Shown: positions 16,318-26,017, numbered from the stretch's first letter. The stretch: DNA of 64,000 bases from JAEVLT01 sp964484065 (GCA_964484065.1 CAZAEW010000011.1:1-64000), one strand, 5' to 3'. The notes: generated by a model from the letters alone, not told the origin. Translations and numbers: made by a program.

Positions 16318-16947
16318 TTGGGATCTATAAAAATTTTAATTGTCGATGATCAAGCGCTCAATCGGGAAAGTCTAACGATTATGTTGAATTTGGAAAAGGA
16401 TATGGAGGTCATCGGAGCTGCTCAGGATGGGCTCGAGGCTATTTTTCTTTGTAAGGAACTATTGCCCGATGTGGTTTTGATGGATACGATTTTGCCCAAT
16501 ATGGATGGAGTCACTGCTGCCCAAAAAATAAAAGCAGCATGGCCGCAAACAAAGATTATCATCCGTGTTGAGGAGCAGACAACATCTGATGTTGTTCGTG
16601 CCTTAGAATACGGGGCAGAAGGGTATTTATTGAAATCAACCCATCCTCGTCACTTAGTGAACAGCATTCGCATTTTATATTCCGGCGGATCACTCGTCAC
16701 AAAGGAAATGGCAACTCATTTATTATCTTTAACTCAGAAAAATCGACACCTCAAACCAAAAGGGAAACGCCAGAAGAAGGTTGATTTCAACAACCAAGAA
16801 GAACTTGTCCTGAAGCTGATTTCCAAGGGATTTAAAGAAAAGGAGATTGAGGATGGATTATTTATGAGCAGCGGAATATTAAAAAACGTAATATCCACGA
16901 TTTTTTCCAAGTTTGAGGGAAAAGAAAAAATCAATTTGATGACGTAA
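16318..16947 (+). CDS. NarL/FixJ-like response regulator with degenerate receiver and output domain
   Basis: A 209-aa protein from TTG 16318, with GGAGG 8 bases upstream. The receiver has ILIVDDQALN and VVLMDTILPNMDGV with the phospho-acceptor Asp, and GYLLKS with the conserved Lys. The strand that normally ends in a conserved Thr/Ser reads IIIRVEEQ, so that residue is lost. The C-terminal part (NQEELVLKLISKGFKEKEIE) resembles a LuxR-type helix-turn-helix but is poorly conserved. It lies 268 bp before the hybrid kinase operon in the same orientation and may be its partner. Confidence 0.75.
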   Translation: MGSIKILIVDDQALNRESLTIMLNLEKDMEVIGAAQDGLEAIFLCKELLPDVVLMDTILPNMDGVTAAQKIKAAWPQTKIIIRVEEQTTSDVVRALEYGAEGYLLKSTHPRHLVNSIRILYSGGSLVTKEMATHLLSLTQKNRHLKPKGKRQKKVDFNNQEELVLKLISKGFKEKEIEDGLFMSSGILKNVISTIFSKFEGKEKINLMT

Positions 16948-17215
16948 AAAGTATAAAAATCAGTTCATACAGCCTATAAAAGAATGCGCTTCCAACTAAT
17001 TCACTACATAATTCACCAGAAAGTTTCAATCTCATATCCTGTCTGATGATTGTTTAATTATTATCTTTATAATATAATACTTTATGAATTTTCAGTTTTT
17101 ATAATTTTTCGTATTTTAGAAAAAGAATAGATTTTTGGAATGCACATTCAGTTAAATCACATAGTGTCGAATTGGAGATGTTTGATTCTGCAAAAATCAA
17201 TAGGATGGAGACGAT

Positions 17216-19957
17216 ATGAAATTTAAAACAAAGCTTTATAGTGGATTAGGCCTGATTTTGGGGCTGTTAACCATTTTTTTAGTGATCTTGCTCAAAATGG
17301 TAAATAGTCAAACGGTTAGTATGAATGAAATGGTAACAGACTTAGCTGAAAGAAAAAGACTGACATCAACTGTTCAGTTTGAAATCAGTAACATGGGAAG
17401 AGAGTTAAGCGACATTGCTTCACTGCCTCCGAAACAATTTCTCCCTCAAACTGAGAATGAATGGGAACGGTCACGCTTACAAATCCATTCATCCCTTGAG
17501 GCATTAAAGAAAATGGATACGAGAAAAGAGACCCAGGATTTAATCGCGAAATTTAATACGCTCTATAAGCCTTATGAGGATGTAGGAGAACAAATGATTC
17601 TTTTACAAAAAACGAATCAACAAGCCGACTTGGATAAGCTTCTTTTCGTGGATGTCAAACAAAACCGCGAACGTCTGCAGCAAATAACCGATCTATTGTA
17701 CTCCCTCCAGGAGCAGGAAATGAAAGATCAGCTTTTGCGCTCCCGCCAAACTTATACTGCAGCTCTTAACTTAATTTATATTTATCTGTTTATTTCTTTT
17801 ATAATCGTCATCGGTGTAGCAGTTTGGATCATAAAAGGATTGACCAATAATCTGAATAAAGTAACTACTGTCATGAGTAACTTGGCTGCACATCGCGGTT
17901 CATCGCTTCCGCGTATTGAGGTTACCTCCAAGGATGAAATTGGCGCTATTGCGGTTGCCTATAATAATATGGCGCATGCTTTGGAAGAAAGAACGGTTCA
18001 AGAACGAACTTTAGTAGAAAAAGCGGAGGAACACAGCTGGTTAAAAACAAAGGTAGCGGAAATCACTTCCATTTATGCCTCTGCAGAAGATTTCACTACA
18101 CTGGCAAAGGTGTTTGTTAATAAGCTAACCCCGCTTGTCGGTGCACAATATGGCGTATTTTACATAAGACAGGGTACCGAAGATCAGCAATGGTTTGAAA
18201 AAATGTCTTCATATGCCACACTCCATGATCAGAATGCTTTAAAAAATGTTCGCTTTGGTGAAGGTTTGATTGGTCAGTGTGCTGCCGAGAAAAAACCCAT
18301 CATTCTTTCCGATCTCCCGGAAGATTATGTAAAAATTTCCTCAGGCAGCGGATTAGGGACTCCCAAAAATATTTATATCCTTCCCGCAGAATATGAAGGG
18401 GAAGTTCTCGCGGTACTAGAGGTGGCGACTTTCAAAACGTTTACACCCATCCAGCTGGAACTGCTGTTTGAAGTGATGAACCATATCGGAATTACGGTCA
18501 ATAGCATTGGAAATCGCATGCAGGTAAAAAAATTGCTTCAGGATTCACAGGCTCTAACTGAAGAGCTGCAAACACAATCAGAGGAACTGCAAATGCAGCA
18601 GGAAGAGCTGAGGGCAATCAACGAGGAGCTTGAAACACAATATAAAAGCTCTGAGCAGAAAAAGGAAGAACTTGAACGGATTAGTATTATGCTGGAGGAA
18701 AAAGCACAGGAGCTTTCCCTCACTTCACAATATAAAACGGAATTTCTTGCCAATATGTCTCATGAACTGCGGACACCGCTTAACAGTATGCTCATTCTTG
18801 CGCAAATGCTGCTTGAAAAGAAAAACGAGAACTTAACAGCGAAACAAATTGAATATATCGAGACCATCCATACATCAGGAAACGATTTGCTTCATTTAAT
18901 TAATGAAATTCTTGATTTAGCCAAGGTGGAGGCGGGAAAAATCGAAGTGGTCCCTGGTGTTGTCGAAATGGACAGCATTAAATCATTTGTTGATGGTTAT
19001 TTTACTCCTTTGGTACGTCAAAAAGGATTAGAATTCAAATTAATCATGGATGATCAATTGCCGAAATCTTTTTATACAGACGAGCACCGGCTCCATCAAA
19101 TTTTACGGAATTTGTTGTCAAATGCTTACAAATTTACCGAAAAAGGAACCATTACGCTAAAGATACAATCAGCCAGCAATCATGTAATTGATCAGACTGA
19201 GCCGATGATCCGCTTTACTGTCACTGATACAGGAATTGGAATCCCTAAAGAAAAACTTGAGATGATTTTTGATGCTTTTGTCCAGGCAGATGGTACAACA
19301 AGCCGGAAATACGGCGGTACCGGGCTGGGATTATCGATCAGCAGCGAAATTGCCCAATTACTGGGCGGCTATTTGAAAGTAACCAGTGAAGAAGGTCAGG
19401 GAAGTTCGTTCTCCCTCATACTTCCAAATATCCAAGAACTTCATTCGGACCATCATCAAGTTCCATTATCCCAGACGGCGGCTGCCCAAGAAGAGGAAGA
19501 AGCCATGTCTCTGCCTGCGTGGACGGGAATTGTCAAAGGAACCGAGCAGATGGGAGAAGATCATCAAACGATTGTCTCCTTGGTCAAAGGCAAAAAGATT
19601 CTCATTGTAGATGACGATATGCGCAATATCTTTGCATTGTCAGCAGCTTTGGAAGAATTCGAAGTAGAAGTTTTGTTTGCCGAAAACGGCCGGGAAGCCA
19701 TCGATACTTTATTGGAGAATCCTCACATTGATCTTGTCATGATGGACATCATGATGCCTGAAATGGATGGATTTGAGGCAATGCGAAGAATTCGAAAGAT
19801 GAAAGAATTCCAAGACTTACCGATCATCGCTCTGACAGCAAAAGCTATGAAACATAATCGTGAGCAGTGCATTGAGGCAGGTGCCTCAGATTATATTAGC
19901 AAGCCTGTTGATTTAGATCAGCTGTATTCGCTGATTCAGGTATGGCTGTATAGATAG
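17216..19957 (+). CDS. hybrid sensor histidine kinase: TM-HAMP-GAF-coiled coil-HisKA-HATPase-REC
   Basis: A 913-aa membrane sensor. TM1 is at about residues 8-28, an extracytoplasmic helical sensor (CHASE3-like) at 29-185, TM2 at about 187-206, HAMP to about 260 and GAF at about 290-430. A heptad coiled coil follows (EELQTQSEELQMQQEELRAI), then HisKA with His516 in MSHELRTPLNS, HATPase with GTGLGLSISSE, and a C-terminal receiver with ILIVDDD and Asp844 in MMDIMMPEMDG. The coiled-coil type is typical of kinases linked with CheB/CheR modules. A CheR-type gene starts directly after the stop codon, which supports joint function. The signal is unknown; the downstream exported binding protein may present it. 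Confidence 0.9.
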   Translation: MKFKTKLYSGLGLILGLLTIFLVILLKMVNSQTVSMNEMVTDLAERKRLTSTVQFEISNMGRELSDIASLPPKQFLPQTENEWERSRLQIHSSLEALKKMDTRKETQDLIAKFNTLYKPYEDVGEQMILLQKTNQQADLDKLLFVDVKQNRERLQQITDLLYSLQEQEMKDQLLRSRQTYTAALNLIYIYLFISFIIVIGVAVWIIKGLTNNLNKVTTVMSNLAAHRGSSLPRIEVTSKDEIGAIAVAYNNMAHALEERTVQERTLVEKAEEHSWLKTKVAEITSIYASAEDFTTLAKVFVNKLTPLVGAQYGVFYIRQGTEDQQWFEKMSSYATLHDQNALKNVRFGEGLIGQCAAEKKPIILSDLPEDYVKISSGSGLGTPKNIYILPAEYEGEVLAVLEVATFKTFTPIQLELLFEVMNHIGITVNSIGNRMQVKKLLQDSQALTEELQTQSEELQMQQEELRAINEELETQYKSSEQKKEELERISIMLEEKAQELSLTSQYKTEFLANMSHELRTPLNSMLILAQMLLEKKNENLTAKQIEYIETIHTSGNDLLHLINEILDLAKVEAGKIEVVPGVVEMDSIKSFVDGYFTPLVRQKGLEFKLIMDDQLPKSFYTDEHRLHQILRNLLSNAYKFTEKGTITLKIQSASNHVIDQTEPMIRFTVTDTGIGIPKEKLEMIFDAFVQADGTTSRKYGGTGLGLSISSEIAQLLGGYLKVTSEEGQGSSFSLILPNIQELHSDHHQVPLSQTAAAQEEEEAMSLPAWTGIVKGTEQMGEDHQTIVSLVKGKKILIVDDDMRNIFALSAALEEFEVEVLFAENGREAIDTLLENPHIDLVMMDIMMPEMDGFEAMRRIRKMKEFQDLPIIALTAKAMKHNREQCIEAGASDYISKPVDLDQLYSLIQVWLYR

Positions 19958-20827
19958 GTGGGAAGAGCCATAATCGATCATTCCGTTAAAAAAAAGGATA
20001 TTGAGAAAGATAAAGAACTGAAAAAAATAGAAATTGATTTATTACTGGAAGGGATTTACCGACATTATGGATACGATTTTCGAAATTATGCCGCACCATT
20101 TTTGCAAAGGAGAATTTCTCATCGTATCAGTTCGGAAAATTTAACAAGTGTGTCCGGATTACAGGAAAAGGTTCTTCATGATCCTGCTGTGATGGAAAGA
20201 TTATTCAACGATTTCTCCATCAATGTCACCGAAATGTTTCGGGATCCATCCTTCTTTGAACTGCTTCGAAAAAAAGTGATTCCGAAACTAAAGGAATATC
20301 CTTCTATTCGTATATGGCATGTTGGCTGCGCAACAGGAGAAGAAGTATATTCAATGGCCATTTTGCTGCACGAAGAAGGCATTTATGATAGGGCCCAAAT
20401 CTATGCAACTGATATTAGTTTATGCAGTCTTGAAAAAGCAAAACAAGGAATCTTTCCTTTAGAAAAAATGCAGCTTTATACGAAGAACTATATTCAATCT
20501 GGCGGTAAAAAGGCCTTTTCTGAATATTACAGCGTTAAAAATGAACAAGTAACTTTCCATCCATTTTTAAAGGAAAATATTGTCTTTTTTCAGCATAATT
20601 TAGCAACAGATCATTCATTTAATGAATTTCATATTATCATTTGCCGTAACGTCATGATTTATTTTAATAAAGAATTGCAAAATCATGTCCATCAATTACT
20701 GTACGATAGCTTATACCCGTCAGGTTATTTAGGATTAGGAAACAGAGAGGAGGTCCGGTTTACAGACTATGCAAAATACTATGACGTATTCGATTCAACA
20801 GAAAAACTCTACTGTAAAACCCGATAA
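19958..20827 (+). CDS. CheR-type protein-glutamate O-methyltransferase
   Basis: The 289-aa protein has an N-terminal CheR helical domain (LEGIYRHYGYDFRNYAAPFL through NDFSINVTEMFRDPSFFELL) and a SAM-binding domain with IWHVGCATGEEVYSMAILL and IIICRNVMIYF. CheR enzymes methylate Glu side chains on chemoreceptors. No chemoreceptor or CheB is present here, so the target is probably one of the flanking kinases. The GTG start abuts the stop of the hybrid kinase gene, and its last 59 bases overlap the next gene. The N-terminal ~30 residues are Lys-rich and not family-like. Confidence 0.88.
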   Translation: MGRAIIDHSVKKKDIEKDKELKKIEIDLLLEGIYRHYGYDFRNYAAPFLQRRISHRISSENLTSVSGLQEKVLHDPAVMERLFNDFSINVTEMFRDPSFFELLRKKVIPKLKEYPSIRIWHVGCATGEEVYSMAILLHEEGIYDRAQIYATDISLCSLEKAKQGIFPLEKMQLYTKNYIQSGGKKAFSEYYSVKNEQVTFHPFLKENIVFFQHNLATDHSFNEFHIIICRNVMIYFNKELQNHVHQLLYDSLYPSGYLGLGNREEVRFTDYAKYYDVFDSTEKLYCKTR

Positions 20828-22829
20828 GCCTAATCAGCCTGAGATCATTAACATATTAATGGTGGACGACCTTCAGGAGAATCTGACAGCTTTGGAAGCG
20901 GTTCTTTCTTCGCCGGAGTATAACCTGGTCAGTGCCAGGTCAGGGGAGGAAGCATTAAAGTGTATCCTTAAGCAGGACTTCGCCGTTATTTTACTTGACG
21001 TCCAAATGCCTGGAATGAATGGCTTTGAAACGGCTAAACTCATTAAAGCCCGCAAGAAGTCAAAAAATATACCAATTATTTTTATAACTGCCATAAGCCA
21101 AGATATGGAGCATGTTCTTCATGGCTATTCTGTCGGAGCCATCGATTATATCTTTAAACCTTTCAATCCGGAAACATTAAAAAGAAAAATAGAACAATTT
21201 GTTCGTATTCATCAAAGCCATACTGAATTGCTCAAGGAAAACGAATGGAAACAGACGGCTGAACTTGAAGAAGTTCAACAAAAGTTAACCGTAACTACCT
21301 TGGATTTGCAGAAAAAAGAAGCCATCACCAAGGTTATCGGCGACGTGTTATTAGACACAATCGTAACGCTTGATGAAGAAGGTTTTATTTTATCCATAAA
21401 CCCGATTACGAAAAAAATGTTCGGATATGAAGAAGATGAACTAATCGGCAAACATATTATGTCTATTCTTCCTGTCGTCAACCCATCTGATGAAAAAAAG
21501 GTATCATTAAATATTGACACTTTTACAAAAATAGTAATCGGAAAAATAATGGAGGCACAAGCTTTACGAAAGGATTCGTCCCGATTCCCGGCTGATATTC
21601 AGCTAGGCGAAGCCGTTATCGATCAGCAACGCTTATTTATCTGTACCATTCGCGACATAACAGAAAGAAAAGAAATTGAGAAGGTCAAAAACCAGCAGTA
21701 CAATTTATTAAAAAAAGAAGTAGAGGAAAGAACATTAGACCTATTATCTGCCAATCAGAAACTTCAAAAAGAAATCGAGGAGCGGAAGAAGGCTGTGGAT
21801 GATCTTTATGTATCTCACGAGCAATTCCGAAAGATTTTTGAAGCAAGTCCTTCCTTGATGGCGATCCGCTCGATAAAAGAAGGGATATTTTTAGACGTTA
21901 ATAAAACATGGCTGACCTATACCGGCTATGATTACGATGAAGTAAAAGATCAAATTTTCGAATGGGATTTATACCAAAATTGTGGCGGGAAAGATGTTAT
22001 TTTTCCTAATGCCGAATGGAAAGAACCCGTTAGCAATATAAAAGTTGCTTACCAGTCTAAAAGCGGGGAAATGCGGCACGGCCTCCTGTCCACTGAAATT
22101 ATTGAGATTCAAAACAAAACATGTGTCCTTATTGTCCTGAACGATATTACGGAAAGAGCCATGCTTGAGAAAGAAATGTCAAGATTGGACCGTTTGAATC
22201 TAATTGGGGAAATGGCAGCCGGCATCGCTCATGAAATTCGGAACCCGATGACAACTGTCCATGGATTTTTACAAATGGGGAAAATCAATAATCAGCCATT
22301 GCCGCGTGAACATCTTGATTTGATGCTTGAAGAACTCGATCGTGCCAACAGTATTATTAAAGAATTTTTAACCCTTGCCAAAAATAAAACGAGCGATAAA
22401 ACAAAACAATCACTAAATCGTATCATTGAAACCATTCTGCCTCTCATTAACGCGGAAGCCATTTTGGCAGGCAAAAGAGTACAGCATAAAATGGGCGATT
22501 GTCCGGATTTATTCTTAGATGAAAAGGAAATTCGCCAGCTATTTTTAAATCTCGCCCTTAATGGTCTTGAAGCAATGGGCACTGGAGGAATTCTTTCAGT
22601 CTCCACTTATTGCGATGATGAAGAAGTCATTATGGAGGTATCAGACAGCGGAAAGGGAATTGAGCCCAATGTTCTTGATAAAATCGGAACGCCATTTTTC
22701 ACAACCAAAGAACAAGGAACGGGTTTGGGCTTAGCCGTTTGTTATAGTATTGCGGACCGGCATAATGCTGTGATTAAAGTACGAACGGGTGAGGATGGAA
22801 CAACCTTTTCCATCGTTTTTAAGCTCTAA
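20769..22829 (+). CDS. REC-PAS-PAS-HisKA-HATPase sensor histidine kinase
   Basis: A 686-aa soluble protein. The N-terminal receiver (INILMVDDLQEN, Asp77 in LLDVQMPGMNG, Lys in YIFKPFNP) is followed by a coiled coil, a PAS domain near 195-300 ending in TIRDITERKE, a second coiled coil, a second PAS near 355-460, HisKA with His488 in AAGIAHEIRNPMTT, and HATPase with GTGLGLAVCYS. The end resembles sporulation kinases of the KinA/KinE type. The start overlaps the CheR gene by 59 bp; no good ribosome binding site is seen there, so the exact start is uncertain. The N-terminal receiver could take phosphate from the hybrid kinase. Confidence 0.88.
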   Translation: MQNTMTYSIQQKNSTVKPDKPNQPEIINILMVDDLQENLTALEAVLSSPEYNLVSARSGEEALKCILKQDFAVILLDVQMPGMNGFETAKLIKARKKSKNIPIIFITAISQDMEHVLHGYSVGAIDYIFKPFNPETLKRKIEQFVRIHQSHTELLKENEWKQTAELEEVQQKLTVTTLDLQKKEAITKVIGDVLLDTIVTLDEEGFILSINPITKKMFGYEEDELIGKHIMSILPVVNPSDEKKVSLNIDTFTKIVIGKIMEAQALRKDSSRFPADIQLGEAVIDQQRLFICTIRDITERKEIEKVKNQQYNLLKKEVEERTLDLLSANQKLQKEIEERKKAVDDLYVSHEQFRKIFEASPSLMAIRSIKEGIFLDVNKTWLTYTGYDYDEVKDQIFEWDLYQNCGGKDVIFPNAEWKEPVSNIKVAYQSKSGEMRHGLLSTEIIEIQNKTCVLIVLNDITERAMLEKEMSRLDRLNLIGEMAAGIAHEIRNPMTTVHGFLQMGKINNQPLPREHLDLMLEELDRANSIIKEFLTLAKNKTSDKTKQSLNRIIETILPLINAEAILAGKRVQHKMGDCPDLFLDEKEIRQLFLNLALNGLEAMGTGGILSVSTYCDDEEVIMEVSDSGKGIEPNVLDKIGTPFFTTKEQGTGLGLAVCYSIADRHNAVIKVRTGEDGTTFSIVFKL

Positions 22830-22852
22830 GGCTGGAATAGGAGAAAATTAGT

Positions 22853-23800
22853 GTGAAAAAGAAATGGATACTCTCAGTAGCTGGTCTTGTTTTTATTGCC
22901 GCCATTTCGAGTTATTTTTTGATCGTGAAAGCAAATGAGAAACCGACAGTTGATATTATCTTGAAAAATTCAGACTCACAATACTGGAAAATCATGAAGG
23001 CGGGCATGGTAAAATCCGCCAATAGCGTAAGTGCAGACGTAAAAATATACACTCCTGAAAAAGAGGATGAAAACCAAGTAGGATTATTAAAAACAGTCCT
23101 TAAGCAAAAACCTGGTGCTGTCATTGTGGCACTCTCAAATCCAGCTGCTGCTGTTCCCACCCTCGAGGAATATAAAAAAGCAAAGATTCCAGTTCTTCTT
23201 GTTGATACAGAGGCAGATTGGTCCGGGCAAACTTCCTTTATTGGAACCGATAATTTCACACTCGGAAACAAAGCGGGTGAGCTTTTGACTTCGGTGCTTC
23301 AGCCGGGGGATCAAGCAGCGCTTATTGGACAATTTTCCCTTAATTCCGTGGATACAGATCGGATTGATGGAGCCAAAACGAACTTAAATGCAGCAGGAAT
23401 TAATGTTGTTGCTGAAAAAATGATTTCTTCCCAAACAGATAATACGGATGAAGTTTTGCGCAATCTTATAAAAAAATACCCTAATTTAAAGGGTGTATAT
23501 GCTACAAACGATGAACTTGCTCTAGAAGTGTTAAATTTTTCTGCTAAAAACGGAATCAAGCTCCAAGTGGTCGGCAGTGATGGAATTATCGACATGATCA
23601 ATAAGATTCAAGACGGTACTCTAATAAGTACAGTATCACAGAATCCTTACGATATCGGCTATTTAAGTGTGGAAAATGCCGTTAAAGCGATTAAAGGAGA
23701 AAGTGTTGAAAATAGAATCAATAGCGGAGTCGATATTATTACAAAGGATAACGCAGCTAGTAAAATCGATTTTCTTAAGAAAATTTTGAACCAGGATTAA
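22853..23800 (+). CDS. exported RbsB-like (Peripla_BP_4) sugar-binding-type protein
   Basis: A 315-aa protein from GTG 22853, with TAGGAG upstream. Residues 6-26 form a hydrophobic signal or anchor segment without a lipobox Cys. The mature part has the type-I periplasmic-binding fold of ribose/galactose-binding proteins: PTVDIILKNSDSQYWKIMKAGM, PGAVIVALSNPAAAVPTLEE, IPVLLVDTEA, SFIGTDNFTLGNKAGELL, KGVYATNDELALEVL and VVGSDGIIDMINKIQDG. No ABC permease or ATPase is nearby, and the gene is 23 bp after a histidine kinase. It therefore probably acts as a co-sensor rather than in transport. Confidence 0.85.
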   Translation: MKKKWILSVAGLVFIAAISSYFLIVKANEKPTVDIILKNSDSQYWKIMKAGMVKSANSVSADVKIYTPEKEDENQVGLLKTVLKQKPGAVIVALSNPAAAVPTLEEYKKAKIPVLLVDTEADWSGQTSFIGTDNFTLGNKAGELLTSVLQPGDQAALIGQFSLNSVDTDRIDGAKTNLNAAGINVVAEKMISSQTDNTDEVLRNLIKKYPNLKGVYATNDELALEVLNFSAKNGIKLQVVGSDGIIDMINKIQDGTLISTVSQNPYDIGYLSVENAVKAIKGESVENRINSGVDIITKDNAASKIDFLKKILNQD

Positions 23801-23910
23801 AAATCATAAAGGAACATAGGGGCATCTTAATAAAAATATGACATTCGTACTATTTACTTAACAACACCGTGAGAGTAATAATTAAGATGTTAAATTTCAA
23901 TTTAATAAAG

Positions 23911-24006
23911 AACTAGGGGTGTCCATCATGCTGGGCTGAGAGAGAAACGCTAAGTTTCTTAACCCTCGGGACCTGATCTGGCTCATACCAGCGTGGGGAA
24001 GTTAGC
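23911..24006 (+). ncRNA. TPP riboswitch (THI element)
   Basis: The conserved TPP aptamer elements appear in order: GGGGTG, GGCTGAGAGA, AACCC, ACCTGATCTGG and CCAGCGTGGGGAA. It precedes thiC, the usual target, and is followed by a terminator. A perfect 14-bp palindrome TTAGCAGCTGCTAA (24002-24015) covers the 3' end of the aptamer. Confidence 0.96.
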
Positions 24007-24064
24007 AGCTGCTAAATCTATCATAATTTTTGATTTTTTTATTTTAGTATTTGCTTAATATCTG

Positions 24065-24094
24065 CCGGGTCTTCATTAGAAGATCCGGTTTTTT
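24065..24094 (+). terminator. TPP riboswitch expression-platform terminator
   Basis: CCGGGTCTTC and GAAGATCCGG pair (one wobble) around ATTA and are followed by six T residues, 53 bp before thiC. Confidence 0.8.
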
Positions 24095-24147
24095 CATGTT
24101 GTTGGACCAGATCATCTCCAAAAAAAATGAAAAGGGGCAATGGTTAA

Positions 24148-25929
24148 ATGATGAACAAATCGGTTAATGACATGAATGTTACACTTATGTCAAGTTTCGA
24201 AGGAAGCAAGAAAGTGTATGTGGAAGGTTCCAGACCTGATATCCAAGTTCCCATACGGGAAATTGAATTGAGTCCAACTATTGGGATCGCAGGCGAAGAA
24301 GAAAATCAACCTGTCCGAGTTTATGATACAAGCGGTCCGTATACGGATAACAATGCATCTGTTGATATTCGCCAAGGCCTTCATCCTTTGCGCAGAAACT
24401 GGGTTCTCGAACGGGAGGATACGGAAGAGTATGAGGGACGTCAAATAAAAGCTGAAGATAATGGATTTTTATCAGAAGATCCCCGAGCAAATCTTGAGGT
24501 GTTTCCTGGATTAAAAAGAAAACCGTTACGGGCAAAAAAAGGGAAGAATGTGACCCAATTGCATTATGCCCGGAAAGGGATTATTACCCCTGAAATGGAA
24601 TATATTGCAATCAGAGAAAGCGTCTCTCCGGAATTTGTCTGCGCTGAGATCGCATCCGGCCGGGCGATCATTCCAGCCAACATCAATCATCCTGAAAGTG
24701 AGCCAATGATTATCGGGAGGAATTTCCATGTAAAAATTAATGCGAATATTGGGAATTCGGCGGTTAGTTCCTCAATTGAAGAAGAAGTAGAAAAAATGAC
24801 GTGGGCTGCCCGCTGGGGTGCTGATACGATCATGGATCTGTCAACAGGGAAAAATATCCATACTACCCGCGAGTGGATTATCCGAAACAGTCCGGTCCCT
24901 GTCGGCACTGTTCCGCTTTATCAGGCACTTGAAAAGGTAAATGGGATTGCGGAAGACTTAACATGGGAGGTCTACCGTGATACCTTAATCGAGCAGGCAG
25001 AGCAGGGGGTTGACTATTTTACGATTCACACTGGGGTTCTGTTGCGTTACATTCCGCTGACAGCAAAACGTGTCACAGGAATTGTCTCACGAGGCGGTTC
25101 AATCATGGCTCAATGGTGCCTGGCACACCATAAAGAAAACTTCCTTTATACCCACTTTGAAGAAATTTGTGAAATCATGAAATCATATGATATTGCCTTC
25201 TCACTGGGAGATGGGCTGCGTCCGGGATCAATTGCTGATGCCAATGATGAAGCGCAATTTTCAGAATTAGAAACGCTTGGTGAACTTACAAAAATAGCGT
25301 GGAAACATGATGTTCAGGTGATGATCGAGGGGCCGGGCCATGTACCAATGCATTTGATCAAAGAAAATGTTGAAAAACAAATGGAAATTTGTCAGGAAGC
25401 ACCGTTTTATACACTTGGACCGCTTACAACCGATATTGCTCCCGGCTATGATCATATTACATCCGCAATTGGAGCGGCAATGATTGGCTGGTTTGGGACA
25501 GCAATGCTGTGCTATGTAACACCAAAAGAACATCTTGGCCTTCCAAATAAGGAAGATGTACGAACTGGGGTTATTACTTATAAAATTGCGGCTCATGCAG
25601 CTGATTTAGCCAAAGGGCACCCAGGGGCTCAAAAAAGAGATGATGCATTATCCAAAGCACGATTTGAATTTAGATGGCGGGATCAATTTAATTTGTCACT
25701 TGATCCGGAAAGAGCGGTAGAGTATCATGATGAGACACTCCCAGCTGAAGGAGCAAAAACCTCTCATTTCTGTTCGATGTGCGGTCCTAAATTCTGCAGT
25801 ATGAGAATTTCACATGATATTCGTAATTTAGCAAAAGAAAAGGGTTTTGAAAATGATTCTGCTATTGAAGAAGGGCTCAAAGAAAAAGCGGAAGAGTTCA
25901 GAAAAGGCGGAAGTGAAATTTATAAATAA
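24148..25929 (+). CDS. thiC: phosphomethylpyrimidine synthase ThiC
   Basis: Radical-SAM enzyme that rearranges aminoimidazole ribotide to HMP-P, the pyrimidine half of thiamine. At 593 aa it has the normal length. Family blocks include TQLHYARKGIITPEMEYIAI, GADTIMDLSTGK, SRGGSIMAQWCL, MIEGPGHVPMH and PLTTDIAPGYDHITSAIG. The C-terminal CSMCGPKFCSM is the CxxCxxxxC cluster motif. Expression is controlled by the TPP riboswitch in its leader. The ATG at 24148 follows AAAAGGGG at some distance. Confidence 0.98.
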   Translation: MMNKSVNDMNVTLMSSFEGSKKVYVEGSRPDIQVPIREIELSPTIGIAGEEENQPVRVYDTSGPYTDNNASVDIRQGLHPLRRNWVLEREDTEEYEGRQIKAEDNGFLSEDPRANLEVFPGLKRKPLRAKKGKNVTQLHYARKGIITPEMEYIAIRESVSPEFVCAEIASGRAIIPANINHPESEPMIIGRNFHVKINANIGNSAVSSSIEEEVEKMTWAARWGADTIMDLSTGKNIHTTREWIIRNSPVPVGTVPLYQALEKVNGIAEDLTWEVYRDTLIEQAEQGVDYFTIHTGVLLRYIPLTAKRVTGIVSRGGSIMAQWCLAHHKENFLYTHFEEICEIMKSYDIAFSLGDGLRPGSIADANDEAQFSELETLGELTKIAWKHDVQVMIEGPGHVPMHLIKENVEKQMEICQEAPFYTLGPLTTDIAPGYDHITSAIGAAMIGWFGTAMLCYVTPKEHLGLPNKEDVRTGVITYKIAAHAADLAKGHPGAQKRDDALSKARFEFRWRDQFNLSLDPERAVEYHDETLPAEGAKTSHFCSMCGPKFCSMRISHDIRNLAKEKGFENDSAIEEGLKEKAEEFRKGGSEIYK

Positions 25930-25983
25930 AGCCATGTTGACGGTTGTTCATTAAAATGGACTGTCAGCCATCTTCAAAAAAGC

Positions 25984-26015
25984 GGGCAGGACTTTTGCAG
26001 TTCCTGCCCATTTTT
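25984..26015. terminator. terminator between thiC and the convergent RraA-like gene
   Basis: GGGCAGGA and TCCTGCCC pair, followed by ATTTTTTG on the plus strand. Confidence 0.8.
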
Positions 26016-26017
26016 TG

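Noticed and set aside
23823..23889. Inverted repeat CATCTTAAT/ATTAAGATG before the TPP riboswitch
   Set aside because: The loop is about 49 bases and no T-run follows, so a terminator role is not supported.
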